A stretch of DNA of 64,000 bases from Litomosoides sigmodontis (lineage: Eukaryota > Nematoda > Chromadorea > Rhabditida > Onchocercidae), in NCBI GenBank assembly GCA_963070105.1, contig OY718807.1, positions 5,553,001 through 5,617,000 on the forward strand, in the 5' to 3' direction. The notes under the pieces are model-generated. The model was not told the origin of the DNA. It saw nothing but the letters and a program-made list of their open reading frames with translations, and did no database searches. Both the position numbers and the translations under genes were made by a program. Below, in pieces: positions 28,457-42,500 of this stretch; the stretch's first letter is position 1, and each line of letters opens with the position of its first letter.

Positions 28457-30490
28457 ATTTGATCAGTGTGACCGAATGGAACGACAATTTCACGTTGCAA
28501 AGATCGGCGGTACAAGTCTCGCTAGATTTCAATACTTTTACTTCCAAAATAATGTTGTAAAAATGCGGCCCTCTGAAACTTAATGAAATCGCCGCGTGGC
28601 GGATAGATTTTCACGCTTTTGTGCTCCATCATTTTGAAATAGTGTAGCGAAGCCGATCGAAGCGCTATAGGTTAGAGGACGTGGAGGTTGCTTCGGTAGT
28701 AACACGAAAAAACAGAGAGAAAAAGGTTCGTTGTTTTGAAGATTTTTTAAGGTAGAAATTAAAGTAGAAACTCAAAGTAGAAATCAGTAGTGGTTGGTAA
28801 GTGCGACGTTTTGAGTCATTTCACTTTAAGTAGAATGAACTCCGATTAACATTATTTTGATCATAACATTATAATTTGTTTAGATGCGCTCAAAATGACA
28901 TGAACAATAGCGTTTGATGGGATTGAAATTGTGTGACATCAGTTGACAAAGCCAACGACAATTATACGATGTTCGTGTTGGCACTCGAAGAAAAAGCCTG
29001 GATTTGTGCTATGCTGACAGTAAAAAGCAGTTGAGTAATGTCACTTCTATTAACACGAGGTTAAAGTTAGGACATTATTTTATAGCTCTCGGACTGACCA
29101 GTACTGTTTACTATCTCTCTTATTACTTAATTCCACTTTGCCTCGGCCGTAATTTTGGATCGTTTTTGATTTTTGTGTTCTACACTATATCATAACCATC
29201 TGCATTTTCTGCATATAAAAAAATCGTCTTTTGAATATCTGTAATTGACAGGGAATAACTGATACACCATTGTCTTACATTTTCAAAAATTTACTTGAAA
29301 TCCCATTTTCTATATAATGAGCAGCAAGAAAATAGTTTTTTTTTGGAAGGGGTAGATTTGAAAGAATGCATGGGTATATTTTTTCGTCTAATGCAAAACT
29401 CTTTAATTGTACTTCAATTGTATTTCTTGCTGTTTAAAGAGTCTCTAAATTTTGAAATGAATAAATGAAGTTGATATTATTTTGCTAGTTGCTAAAGTCC
29501 TGAAATAGCAGTGAGGATACGTGCCACGCTTACTAGAATCCCATTCAAGCCAAGAAGTATTACTAACTGACGCTGTCGCATAACCAATAAATATATTCGT
29601 GCTGCGCTGTACAGATACTTTAGTTATAATTAATTGCAGTTATGTTATTCATGCTTTCTTTACGTTCTGAAGAAGATCGATAATTTGCAACTCTGTAATT
29701 CATTCTAGTGGAAGATGGTTTCGTTCAGGTAGTTGTCTACTTTTTGTATAGTTCGTTGTGAGTGCAAATTTCTTCTCAAATTGTATAAATTTTGCATTAT
29801 AAATATCTTACAGTATATTGCGTCATCAATTAAATGTAGACGCAAATGTGAAAATTTATTGCGTAATATGACGTAAACATGATATCTGAATTCGACTAAG
29901 TAGATTAACTTTATCTTTATCTGAGATGTTCTTTGCTTTTCTAGAATTAAAAATTCTTTTTAAAATTAGAAATTTTTGCTTTTCTAAAAAATTCTTTTGT
30001 TTTTCGAAACCGAAATGGGAAGATTGTTTTCTGAGCCGAATTGACTTTCTTTCAAATTTCAATATTTCTCGGATTATGTTGAATGTAAACCATGTGAATC
30101 TTTATCAGCAACTCAGGTTTAACACACTTTGAAATCAGTGAGAGAAGGAATAAAAATGGGTATTTGATAATTATATGTTTGGAGATGTATATGTTCTGTG
30201 CAGTTACTGTGTATAATTAAATTTCTGTAAAATTTGAAGGCAAGCAAGAGAATTACTAGTTTATGGATATCGAGAAGCCACAACTGGAAGTAACAAGGAT
30301 CTCAAGAGTTTGAATTACAGGGAGATCTACTGGTTCGTTTAATTTTATCATTGGGAGAATTTTGCAAAAAACATTTTTCGAAATTTTTATCTAGAATTAG
30401 AATAAGTATGAATTGTAGGAGTAATTAATATGTCTTATTGTCTTTACTGAATACTGGACACAGTCCGCAGTTGATGCATGTCGAATTTTC

Positions 30491-30527
<37 letters not shown>

Positions 30528-31116
30528 GTCACGGTACCTGTGATATTAAACAACTTGAGAATACATTTGCACAAGTCAGACGTGATAAGTTTCCACTTGA
30601 GTTTCCACTTGTCCAGTTTTGGAACAGGGAAGAGAAATGTTTGGGAATTAAGCAGTTTTTTTAGTAAGGGAGAGCTGCAAATTGGAGCTTTTTCTGATTT
30701 TAATGTTCTTACACTCAAGTTCAAATGTTTGGTAGAGCTGAAAAGGGAATGTTTTTGCTTCTATCATTTGTCGAATAATCATTAGGAAATTTTTTGTAAG
30801 ATACATATTATACATATTATCATATTATTTTTAAAAATAAACAATTCACTTGTCCAGATCTGGACTTTATTAATTTGAGTTTTTCGCATTTAATCATAGC
30901 GCTTTGGCTGTTGAGTAGACAAACTTCTTTGCAGAAGGACTGCAGATTAAGTGACAGTGGAAAGTGTGAGGATACGAGGGGAAAGGATGTGTTACATTTC
31001 CTGTCTCTTTTTTTCGGGATGTCTTGTTTATCAAACTGAAATGTTGAAGTACAAAGATAATCACTGTGCATTTTGGAACAGTAATTGTTGAAAAAAAAAA
31101 TCAGATTTTAGAGGAA
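28457..31116. other. Intergenic upstream of Dr1
   Basis: No supported exon. It contains a (TA)n repeat at 30493-30525 and a 12-bp perfect tandem repeat (AGTTTCCACTTG at 30588-30599 and 30600-30611). AATCAG at 31099-31104, 12 nt before the Dr1 ATG, is a possible spliced-leader acceptor. The segment 27980-28800 is less AT-rich than its flanks and may be a promoter region. Confidence 0.5.
30493..30525. repeat. (TA)n microsatellite
   Basis: About 16 uninterrupted TA units in the interval upstream of Dr1. Confidence 0.95.
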
Positions 31117-32447
31117 ATGGGTGATGAGGATAGCGAAGTTGGCTTGCCCCAGAAGGGCCTGAATATGATTATTAAAGATGTGATACCAGAGATGAGGGTA
31201 GCCAATGAATCGCGTGAATTGTTGAATGCTTGTTGTGTGGAGTTCGTAAAGCATGTATCGCGTGAGGCGCAGCGTATTTCGGCTGACGATCAACGCAAAA
31301 CGATTTATCATGAACATGTTCAAAAGGGTTGGTAGTGTTATAATTTTTGGAGCATCGTTTCTATGGCACAACGATTCTATTTAAATGTTAATCAGTACGA
31401 AGAAAAAAATGCGTATTAGTCAGTACGCATTCTTCAATTAAAATAATTTATGATAATATGAATATTTGTAGAAATTGTAAAAAAATCGCTGAAACATTGT
31501 AATAATTGATTTTATGATATTTTGAAAGTATTTAGTAACTTGCATTAATGCTTTTATTTAGCTGTTCGTAAAGAAGAATAGTTACTGATAGATTCCATAA
31601 TGTTTCATCTCTAAGAACCCCCAAGAAGCTTATCATATTTGTCACCCGAATGATGATCTGCTTTTTCAACGTTACATCTTTTCTGTTTCCGAACTTTTTG
31701 GAGAAGAGTTTTTCGTTTTTCTTTGGTAATTCTGTAGTAAACACATTGGATAAGCATTGCAGTTAGCGTGTGAATTATCTGTTGTCATCAATGCATTAAT
31801 TTTTCTTTTCATACACGCAAAATTTCTGATTTGAAATGGTCATGATTAAGACTTCTACCGTTTGCCATTTTTTTCAGCCCTAATAAATTTGGCATTTCCA
31901 TATGACTACGTAGAAGCAGCGGATAGTGTGCTCAGTGAGTGTAAAATAGCTGCAGAAAATAAGCTGAAACGAAAAAATTCACGCCTAGACAAGTGTGGCA
32001 TTCCGGAGGATCAGTTATATTTAATGCAGCAAAAGCTAATTGAAAAGGTTCACACAAAAGATTCTTTTATCTTTTTTCTTTTTTTTAAAGACTTTCGCAT
32101 TTTCCAACAAAGATCTTAGAAAATACATTGAATGCATAATTTTAGGCCAGTCGTCTCTCTGAAAAATTTTTTGCTCTTAATTTCATACTTCATTAAATGC
32201 AGAGATAGCTTCAATACAAATTTTCCATTTTGTTTATGATTAATGCTCGCTGAACGCGGTGACAGACTGGTTACGATGGTTACGATTTACTGATTTACTG
32301 AAAGGTATTGTTTAGGCGCGTCAGGAACAGCTGGAAGCGGAAGCAGCGGAACTAAGTCGACTGCATCAGGAGAATAGAGGGATGCAACGATCATTAAGCG
32401 AGCTATTGTCGAAAGATGAAGATGATGAAGATTATGATACTGCCTAG
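31117..32447 (+). CDS. dr1: Dr1 / NC2-beta, TBP-associated transcription repressor
   Basis: Histone-fold subunit that pairs with DRAP1 (NC2-alpha), binds TBP on the TATA box and blocks TFIIA/TFIIB entry; nuclear. Three exons join in phase: 31117-31327, 31878-32047, 32316-32447, giving 170 residues (human 176). Residues 10-100 form the histone fold: LPQKGLNMIIKDVIPEMRVA (human IPRAAINKMIKETLPNVRVA), RELLNACCVEFVKHVSREA and KTIYHEHVQKALINLAF. Next comes the family segment SECKIAAENKLKRKNSRLDK followed by GIPEDQL, parallel to human NLGIPEEEL. The tail is a short Gln/Glu-rich helix ending in an acidic DEDDEDYD, like the human DEEDDDD end. The ATG at 31117 matches the human start. Upstream codons ATT-TTA-GAG-GAA stay open to a CAG acceptor, consistent with a trans-spliced leader. 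Confidence 0.95.
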
Positions 32448-33590
32448 CTTTTTTTGCTTTTCAGGAAATAATTTCTGCTGGAATCCCGCGAAATATTCCA
32501 GTTTCAGGAGTAAATTAGTCATATGATTCATAAATTTTTGTTAGTTTGGATTTTAGGATTTTATTAGTATTTAAGGAGCTTGAATTTTCAAAAACCACAA
32601 TATTTGATTTCTCGGAATATTATATATATATATGTGTGGGAAAAGTCTGTGTCTCGCTTCAGTTGTACACTTTTATCCTGTAGAAGGTATGAAAATTAAA
32701 AGTCAAAAAAAAAATTGGAACTTTGGATTAATATTGTCGAAAATCTGTGATTTTTATTCTATTGCTTTTGAAAACTTCCCTCAAGTTTTCTAAGAACTGT
32801 ATACTCAAAAGTTTTATTATCGAATAATATGATATAAAAATTAAGCTGAAAGTTTGCATACATGGAAGCTTGTAAAGCATAATTTGATAATGGTTGTACA
32901 TTGGACATAAAAATTCATTGTGAAATATTGGGAAGGCCACACTGATCCAAGGGTGAATGAAGTTGCTTGCCTCGATGTAGGCTTCATGCTAGGGCGGAGA
33001 TGTGAAAAACTATCTCATAGGTGAAAGATCCTGAAGATAACACGGTTCGACTGCAATTCACAGTTATTGTGTGAAGTTGTTGCATTAATAACTATCACAT
33101 CTAATTTAATCTAGAACGGGGATGGAACATCATAGCTGGTTGAGCATTAGATTTTTCTAGTATTTGATGGAATGCATATTGGTGGGAAATATTCAACTTG
33201 AATTTGACTAGGGCACTTCAAATCAATTTGATTAAAAATGTCATCATTATTTCAGGTGGAAGTAACTTTGTTGTGAGTTGCTCTTTTTCCGTTCTGCAAC
33301 TACAAGAAGGGCTTTTATGAAGGATGACACAGAGAAAGTCAAGCGATAGTGTGAATTTGAACAAAATGAAACAACATAAGTGAATATAATTTAGACGTTG
33401 TAAATGAGTACTTCAAAGGTTTCCGGTGTGACGTCATATTCTCAGTTATTATAGTCGACAAAAGCACATGGTGAGATCGACTTTTTTAAATAACTTCCGG
33501 CCTATGAATAAAAACTTCGAGGCCTGTCGTCCGTTCAGATGTATTGTATGCACATATGTATGGCTTTAACCTTTGCCATTCCTCTCATTG
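32448..33590. other. Intergenic between convergent Dr1 and ajm-1
   Basis: 1.1 kb between two convergent stop codons. No exon seen. Contains a short TA tract near 32623-32633. A minus-strand open frame at 32728-32940 has no support. Confidence 0.5.
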
Positions 33591-36500
33591 CTAAACCTCA
33601 GTCGGCACTGCGGAGCGGAACTCCTCAGAATGTATGAAGTGGACGTTTTCTTGTTCCACAGGTTGTTGGTGAGATAATAGAGGTGACTGCTGGGCATACT
33701 GCGATAATGGTAAGGCAGGTTGGATGACCACCGGTTCAGGTGGTGGTGTCTGAGGACAGTGCTCGATGTCAGCAATGATACTGACACTGAGGATGAACTT
33801 ATCACTGCAATGAAACAAGTTGCATTTACAGTGAAAGTGACTAGAAGTTTAGATGTTCACAAATTGTCTTACAGAAGATCAGCACTGAAAAGCTATTATT
33901 ATTAACCATCCCTTTTCTACCGCTTTCTCTCCTTCATTCCACAATGCTCTTTAATAATTTCACTAAATTTGAATCTCAATCAGTTGACACAGATCATTTC
34001 ATTAATCGTTTAGAGGAGAGCTTCGATGAGAAAAAGGAACGAACTAACGATGGATCATATTGACGGCATAAAGTAATCAGTGATGGCTCTTTGCGCTCCG
34101 CAATTAGTGCTGCAATGGTGTAGTAATGGAGTAGTTTGCTGAGCTGAAAGTTTGCTACTACTTGCCAACCATCAGTAATATAATTTTGTGCGGTATGGGC
34201 TGAATTTATCCTTAAATTAACGCAACCGCGACCGAGCGCTGAGTAACCATCGCGTGCTATCTTTGACATGTAAAACTGAGCTTCTGGATCTTTGCGTACC
34301 TTGAAAATGATGAATTATCGGACACTTATTTGATTATCGTCTCATGAATTCAAACTGTCGCCTAAACATGCGGTTTTAAAGAGATAGCTAGCAGCTCGTG
34401 CGATGCTACTTACTTGCAGAGCAAATAATCATTGCTTACTTTTATGATAACTTCTTTGCACAGAGTATTAATCCTCGAGAAGGAACACGCTTCACGATGC
34501 TTTGACCAGTCGTGTTCACGACACTGACGACTGCAGTAATACACGTAACAGTGCTTGCATGATATGTATTGCATCCGAGCTTCCGCCAATTCTCTCGTTT
34601 GATGACAACATGCGCAACGCACATACAATCGTTCGTTCTGCAAGGAAATGATTAATTGTTTAAGGTAGAGGAATTTAATTTAATACACTTAAAATTTTCT
34701 CTAATTATTTTGATGTAAGGAACAACAAAAATACAGATTTCATCAGATTTCATCTTCTATTTAAATCAATAAGTGTCATCAGAGAGAGAAAGACTGGATG
34801 TCCAGGATGCAGGATGCTTAAGGATCGGGAAGAGCCATTAAAAAATTTAAAATAATCTTCCATTTTCGATCGGAAATAGAATATGACAAATTTGATCAAA
34901 GAATGTGAAAGCGATTACTGCACTCATTAATTTTTACTGTTCAAGAAAAACCTGAAGAAGAGCTTCCGCTTCATTTGGATGTTCCACTAGCCGCTGCATT
35001 AATGTATTACTTTTCACATAGATTCCGGATTTTTGCATCTGTCCATAATCGACAAGTTCGCCTTCCGGAAAACTGAAATAAGACTTGTTAATAGTTAAAA
35101 AAGTACAAAAATGTTCATTCCGATATAATTTTTCACATAAAACAAAAAAAAAAGAAACAGTAAAATGATCGAGTAAAATTTAAACGTTTAAATAGTCATA
35201 TCTCAGTCAATGTTTCAACAATAACCAAGTAAACACAAAAAACCGATGTGCGAAGAGGCTTGTTGAGGTAGGTAAACGTTTGTCAAAAAGAACTTGAAAA
35301 TTTCATACCTCATTTCATGCCTCGATGACAGTGATGTTGATGACGGCTTTGTACGTTGAAAGATGGAGTCCAACACTTCTTCGACTGTCATTCGTCCGTG
35401 CAAACGTTGTAAGTACGTGTCTAAAATTTGAAATTTTGGAAAATTTCAAGTCGTATATATGATTCAGTTTTAAAGATTAAGTTTAAGCAATGTATTAATG
35501 CAACTATCCTTAATGAAAAACTATCAATTTCTTTTTCTACAACTAAAAGTAGCAACAAGTTTTTCGAGGTGTAAAACTGTTTGCGAGTAATTTGTAACAA
35601 AAATTTTCAACTACTCCGAGATGAAGAAGCTCTGTTTGAACCAATCAATGTATCTGACACTTCCACCACTCGAGTATGCCTAAAATTTACGTGTCCATTA
35701 TTAAGCCTTATCGGTGCCGGATCAACTGTATTGACGTTCTGAAAACGCAAAACGAAGCTTACCGATCATCTGGTACATTCCAATCGGAAGGTACTGTGGT
35801 TACTGTATAACCGGGTAATTGCTTAATGGAAGTAAATCCTGTCGATGGTACTCCTTCATCATCCATTGATACCTATTATAATAAAACTTTATTGAAGTAA
35901 AAGACTGTTGATTGTTTCGAACGACTAATTCTGACACTTTTAAGTAACGTTTATATGATAAATCAATTAGGCGTTGAGGAAAGGCACGTTTTAGTAGTCA
36001 ATTGTGCACGTTAACTGACCATTTGATGATACATTCTTATATTTTTTCATTTTTGATAACTTCCACTTTATTTTAATTTGAAGTCATCAAAACAGGCCAT
36101 ATCGAATTTTGCTCATAAAGAAGGAAATTGTCGCTTTCTTTTTGAAGAAAAAAATTCTAAAAAATGCCAGTTTATTTTAACTCAACTGAACTGAGATTGG
36201 ATCAAATAATTCACCTGCCTTCTTCCACTCATTTCTTTTTATTATCTAATTCACCAATTTGTTAGAAATTTCGAAGTGGCAAAAAGTTCTCAACGAAACT
36301 TCAAAGAGAATCTACGTCAACAAAAATTGACTATTTGAACTTATTTTTAATAAAACTCGTCCAACAGTCTTTTCGGCTGTGTAATCGAGCTTCACGTTAA
36401 CCTTCGTGAGTTAATTGGTCGTACGCTCAGCTCCATTCAAATTTAAACTCATTAAAGCAACACTTCAAAGAAAGTTTATCTCGACGTCTAGATGAATGAC

Positions 36501-39500
36501 CAAGACCAAGCATCAGCTGAGGCAAAATCGATTCGAGAAAAATTTCTCAAATATTATAAATGCTTTGGTGGATTTAATAGTCCGACCGGTAATCGTAGGA
36601 GCGCTCTTATTGTGAAGCGCTTATTTCATTTCGTAACTTCAACAGTTTGTCAGAAGTAAGGTTCCTTTCCTCACATTAGAAAACACATTCCATGCTGTAA
36701 GCATGCAAGGGAAGTAGAAGAAAGCAACAGGTCAAAGGGCAACTCGGCAAATCATAACTTTTATCCTTAACAAAAATTGAAAATCAAATTCACAAAAACA
36801 AAGAAATGCAGCTATTGGAAGTGAAAACATTTTCATTAACATAATTCGATGTGATACGTCCAGCACATTTTCAACCGTTAAAATTCGCTTTGCTGGAAGA
36901 AGCGATAAGCGAAAGCAATACCAATGGGAAATGTAGAGGGTGAAGCTGTGCTATAATTAAATTATAGAATTTATAAAATTAACCATAAAAAATTGACATC
37001 GACCATTATAGCTACTGAAATGAGAAAGCAACAAATTATCCGTCTGAAATCATCAAATTTTCAAAATCAATTGCAGGAAAGTGTTTCCATAATGATGGAG
37101 TAAAATAGTTATTGCGGAAGCGATAAAAGAGATTTTGGTTAGATGAAAGGAATGAAATTAGATGTAACTCTTCCAATCACAAATATCGGCAGTGCTGTAA
37201 TATAAGTCGCTTAACGAACTTACAAGAAATGGAAAATTAAATTGCCTGTTGTTTGAGAGAGCAGTTTATAAGCTAAGTGCGAGCGAAATATAAGCAGCGG
37301 AAATGAAACATCGCAGCAAATATAGAGAAGGCAGGATTTTGAAATTGAAAATTTTAAAGCAAACATATTTTTGTGACGAAAATACTTTCGTAAGATTGCA
37401 AATAATTTCAAAAATTCTTCGGTATAATATGGGAAATACAAATTTGCATAGAAGGATATTTCTCTTTCAAACGAGTCATCTCTTTGCTGATGAAATCATA
37501 CAAGTTTAACGGATGAACTGATCGATAAAGATCAACGATGCCGTATAAAATCAATCAAAAAGAAATTTTTAATGCTAAGAATTCGGCACTTCATTCATGC
37601 AAATTTGTCAGTGGTAAATGAAGAAGAATACGGCAAAAGAGAAATAAAACGGAACTTTCGAGCAGCAATAGATTGAGGGTGATGAAAAGGCAGGGGGAAT
37701 AGCAATCGATATTGAAATTACAAATTAATTAATAAAGGGAGAAAGCTGAATTATTCGTTTCGGAAAGGAAAAAAAATTGAAGATAGAAATTAGCAAGAAA
37801 GTAGGCTTGTAATTACATAATACAACATAACATTCAGCTAGTATTCGATTCGATGAAATCAATCGTCTAATTGTAAAATTTGATTTAAAGATATTTTGAA
37901 AGACAGCAAGAAGTACATTTGTCATACCATCTTCTGTTCCTTCCTGTATAATTTGTTAATTTCTTCAAACTTTTAACTGAACAATGTGAATTCTAACTTT
38001 AATTTCATCTTCAAGAGTGAATTAGAACGATCAATCTAGATAGTGAAGACATTATGATAATGCACTGACTCAATTCTATTACTACACAATGCAAACCTTT
38101 CGCTGATCGTCACTCGCACCAACTTGATTCAGTGATGTTCGACTTTTGCGCATTTCTTCAATTTCATCCTTATATTTGTCAAACATGCCGTATGGTATCA
38201 CAGCAGCAGAATTCCTTCCTGATGATGCTCCTGAGATTGGGATTACCTGAGGTGGGATGTTGTATCGGTCTTGTTCATAGCAAAAAGGTTTAGTGTATCG
38301 AGTAGCAGACGTTTCATACTGAGTTGTTGTGCGAGTGCCACTGTAAGACAGTGATGATGAAGGATCAAAAGATGTGCCGCTACCCCGTACTGCTGTCCTT
38401 CTCTCGTGATCACCACCATTACGCGCTGTACGTCGCTCACGATACCAATCTGGTACGTGCAATTTTTCCGTAGATTTTCTAAATCGCAATTCATGTTCCG
38501 AAACATTGGGAGTTTTTTCGTTGAATTTCTGAAGCTCATTTTCCGGTGGCGCTGATTCTTCACGCATCCTGAAAACCATTTATGAATAAACAAAAAGTGT
38601 AATGAAAATTTTCTTCTCATTCTCTCATCATTAGCTTTTCTCTTCGAAATCCCTCTTAACATAAATCACCCACTCATTTCCAATCACCAAATTATTACTG
38701 ATTAATGTTCTGAAGTGAAAAAATTCTATTTTTATCAAGCTTTCACCACTTTTTTTTGATTAAAATGAACATACTTTCGATCCATCAGGTAGTCGGCGCT
38801 TTTCGAACGTACGTGTATTAAGGTATTCTGTGGTGCATCACGTCGACTAGGTCGATTGTAATCTATTACTGAACCAGAACGATGTACATCATCCAAATCA
38901 GTTTCCTCAACCTGAAATATTTCCCAAAAATAAAATAACATGTGGTGTGCTTAATTTAGTTTGAATTTAAATTGATGTCTAAATTGACCATCTCACTAGT
39001 ACACTTAGTTCTAGTACGAACAAAAAAGAAACAGAACCGTTGAAGCAATGAAGTGAACGATATCATCCAATTAGTTTCATTATTTTGTCAGTAAAATTTC
39101 GCTTATTCAGAAATAAATGATGCGGAAGCATCGATTACAGATTAATTTCCAAGTAGCTTTAGTAAAAAGAATTGCAGAAACAAAGCTTCCTGTTATTTCA
39201 GGTTCATTTCGTTTTTTGTGTGCAAACAGGAGAGAGCGCGTAGGTTTGAATTCTTCAAGCGAAATCCTACGCATTTCATAACAAAGAGGAACGTTGCATG
39301 CAGTTAGTAGCGTTTTACTTAAAGTGTTCGATCTGTCAAGAGGATTACCTTATCGCAGAAATCAGTTTGCTTGATAAGCTTTAAAGCATTGCACACTTCT
39401 AATTTTAGGAATATATCAAAATTTACATTTACATTGTAATTATGAATTATTGAAAATGTAATAATATTATGAATTATTGGAAAATCTCATAAAAATTTTT

Positions 39501-42500
39501 CAAAACAAGTAATGATTTTGTCTACCATGACGTGATCGCAATAAAATCTTTTGAAAATTGCATTTAAACGTTAAGGTGTAGATGGATAGTTACCAGATAA
39601 TTTCATAGAAATTGAAATTTGATGCTGTAATTTTGCCAAAAAAGATCAGGCAAATTTGTGATTTAGTAGAGGCATTAATTAGTTTTAGCACAATAATAGA
39701 ATTTCATCGATTTTACAATCCATTCGATAGAGTAAGAAAGAGCTGAATGGTACTGGAAAGGAAGTGTGAAAAAGTTTTGCAAATGCATCATCATATGTAG
39801 GACCTGTCGCTGCGCTGAAACAATATCACCAATTCCAGTATCCAGGTTTGTTTCCAGGTATGATGTTGAGTAGCCTCGAGCTCGGCTGTATAAATTTGGA
39901 TGTGAAAGACGTTGTTTGTAAGGCATCCAGTAGCGCTCGGCTCGTTCAAACAAACGATTATATTCCTGCTATTGATTTTTTCTTAAAATTAACTTAGCAA
40001 TTTTGAATTAAGCCATGGAATAGTTTTCAGCGAAGGGTTAGACTTCATCCATAAAAAAAATACTAGGAAAAAAATTTGAATTTTCTCAGTAAATTGTTAG
40101 CAAAGAAGAAAGCGGATGCAAAGCAAAAAACGTTCAAGCAAAATTGCTGAATTTATTGTTTTTTAAATTCAAATTAACTTATTGCAATATCTTTAATCCT
40201 CTCATTTACGAATTTTATGACTTCCAATCGCCAACCTCTTCAGGCTCTTCTGCCAAATTCTAAATTGCTCCCTGCCCTTTGATATTTAACTGTATCACAA
40301 TTAAAGTTAAAATCAAAACCTGATCATACGGACTGGGGCCAACACTACTATATGGCAATTGATTTAGTTCATGTTTCGAGTTAAATCCATTCTTTTGAGG
40401 TTTCTGGAATGGCTGTCCGTGATGTGCCGGTCTTGATCGTGATATGTCATCGGATGTTTGACGAAAACGTTCGCTTATTGGATCTGAGAACACAGTAGAA
40501 ATTGAGGTTGCTATTTGCACCTTAATTTCATATTATCTGAAGTTCCAATCTAATCTTGAACAACCCTAAGGTATCTTAAGAATATCCTTATTCAATTAAA
40601 GCTGTGCAAACTAGTACCAACCAGGCGTATTGCTAGGATCACTTGAAAGGAATTCTTTTCTTGCTTTCTCCAACTTTGATCGATATCGACTTGTACGACG
40701 ACTCGATGAACGGCTAAAATCATCATCTTCGGCAGAGCGTCGATTATATAAACGTTCACGTGCCAAGATACTTGAATCGGAACCGTTCGATATACTATTT
40801 TGTGCGCATCTAAAAGTTGGCAAAAATTTTCGATTAAATTTCGAAAAAACAAAGTGAATAAATTCATGAATGAGGCATTTAGAAGTTGCTGACGTCGTAA
40901 ATCAAGTAAAATGCTAACATTTGAAAAGATCTATTCAACAAATCGAATTAGATTTACTAAAAATTTTTTGATATTTTTTTTCCTTTTTGTTCCATAAAAA
41001 AATTGCAAATTGTCATTTTTACATCAAAAATTTCCCATCGTATTATTTAAATTATTCTTTTCCATCGCTTCTCTCATCACTCCGCTATTTTCACTTTTGT
41101 TATTGAACTGAACTAAGCGACGTAAACAGTGTAGTGGAAATATTCTGAAGATTGCGCGAAAGGGTTTCTTCAAAACCGCAACTGCTTCCCAACACCTTAC
41201 TCCTTCCAAGCAAGCGTCAATTGGACTGGACGACGCTTCATTAGAATTGTTGGAAGGCTCAAATTAGATTGCATGTAACTGAATTATCTCTTGTCCTCGG
41301 GGCATGAACAAATTCATTCAATTTTAGATTTTAGACGATTAACCACTTTTTCACTTTGATGTTTATAACTCAGAACCTAGCAACCGTAGGCTATGCTTAC
41401 TTTATCATCGTTGTATGGTTTCGAATTCTAGGCTTTTCAGGAATTGATATCGTGATGGTATTTTTTTTCACTACTGCGTAGCAACTATTCACAAAAAGAA
41501 CAAAGATTTTATTCCATAATTTGAAATTTTGAAATAATATAATGCAAATTTACAAAAAAAGCAAAAAATGAAATATAACTTATTCATTAGTAAGTAATAA
41601 TCAAATAATTGCTTTTAAAATTTGGCTAATTCATGCAGGCAGCATTGTATTATAATAATACCATCACGGTGTCAGTTATCCAATATAAATATTAGAAAGG
41701 CACACAATGCAATATGTATTAACGTGCTTCTTTTTTCCGCAAAACAAAAAATAGCAACAGACTTTTATATTTTTCTTAAAAAAAAATAAAAAAATATTTT
41801 TTTAAAAAAGCCCAAATTTCAAACCTTTTCACGTAGGAAGTGCTATCTCTAGCAGTTATTTTTTTAAAAAAGAAAAGTGATTACATGATCCTGAAGGATA
41901 CTTGTCAATTAATTGCATTTATAAACTCAAAGAGGCACTTAAAGAATTGAGTTAAAAAAAGTTTGAATTAAAAAGTTTTGAAAAGAAATGAAAGGAAAAA
42001 AACTGCATAAATATGGCGGTTTGTAGTGGAAAAGCACTAATTAAACAAAATGCTGAAAAATATCAAAAAAACTTTTGACGCTAAACTCTAAAAGTACAAA
42101 ACCATTTCGGGAAAAAATTTCCGTCAACAAAAATGCATTTTTGTTCGAGTATTTCAAGCTGATTAGATCAGACAAATTGCTTTCGATCTAATTACGTCAA
42201 TTTAAGACCAATTTAAGTCTAAAATATCTCTAGCACTATTTCTTATTTTCCTCTCTCAATTTTCATTTCATTGCGCACTTAAAAAAAGGTTGCAGGAAAC
42301 TGTAAATCTGATCTTGACCAGCTAGAATATCCAATAAACCTTTGTTAATTGAAATAACCTGAGCATTGAAATAATTCAAAGTAAGTTACAACGGCCTCTA
42401 AAGAAGTATGTTAGAGAAATAAACAGCTAAAAAATTCCTTCAAAAATTCTTCTTAAAGTAATCAAAAGAACACGTGAAACGTGTCTGTCGCAAATTTTTC

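Noticed and set aside
33041..33052. GGTTCGA word suggesting a tRNA T-arm
   Set aside because: Surrounding 80 nt do not fold as a cloverleaf and no acceptor stem pairs.
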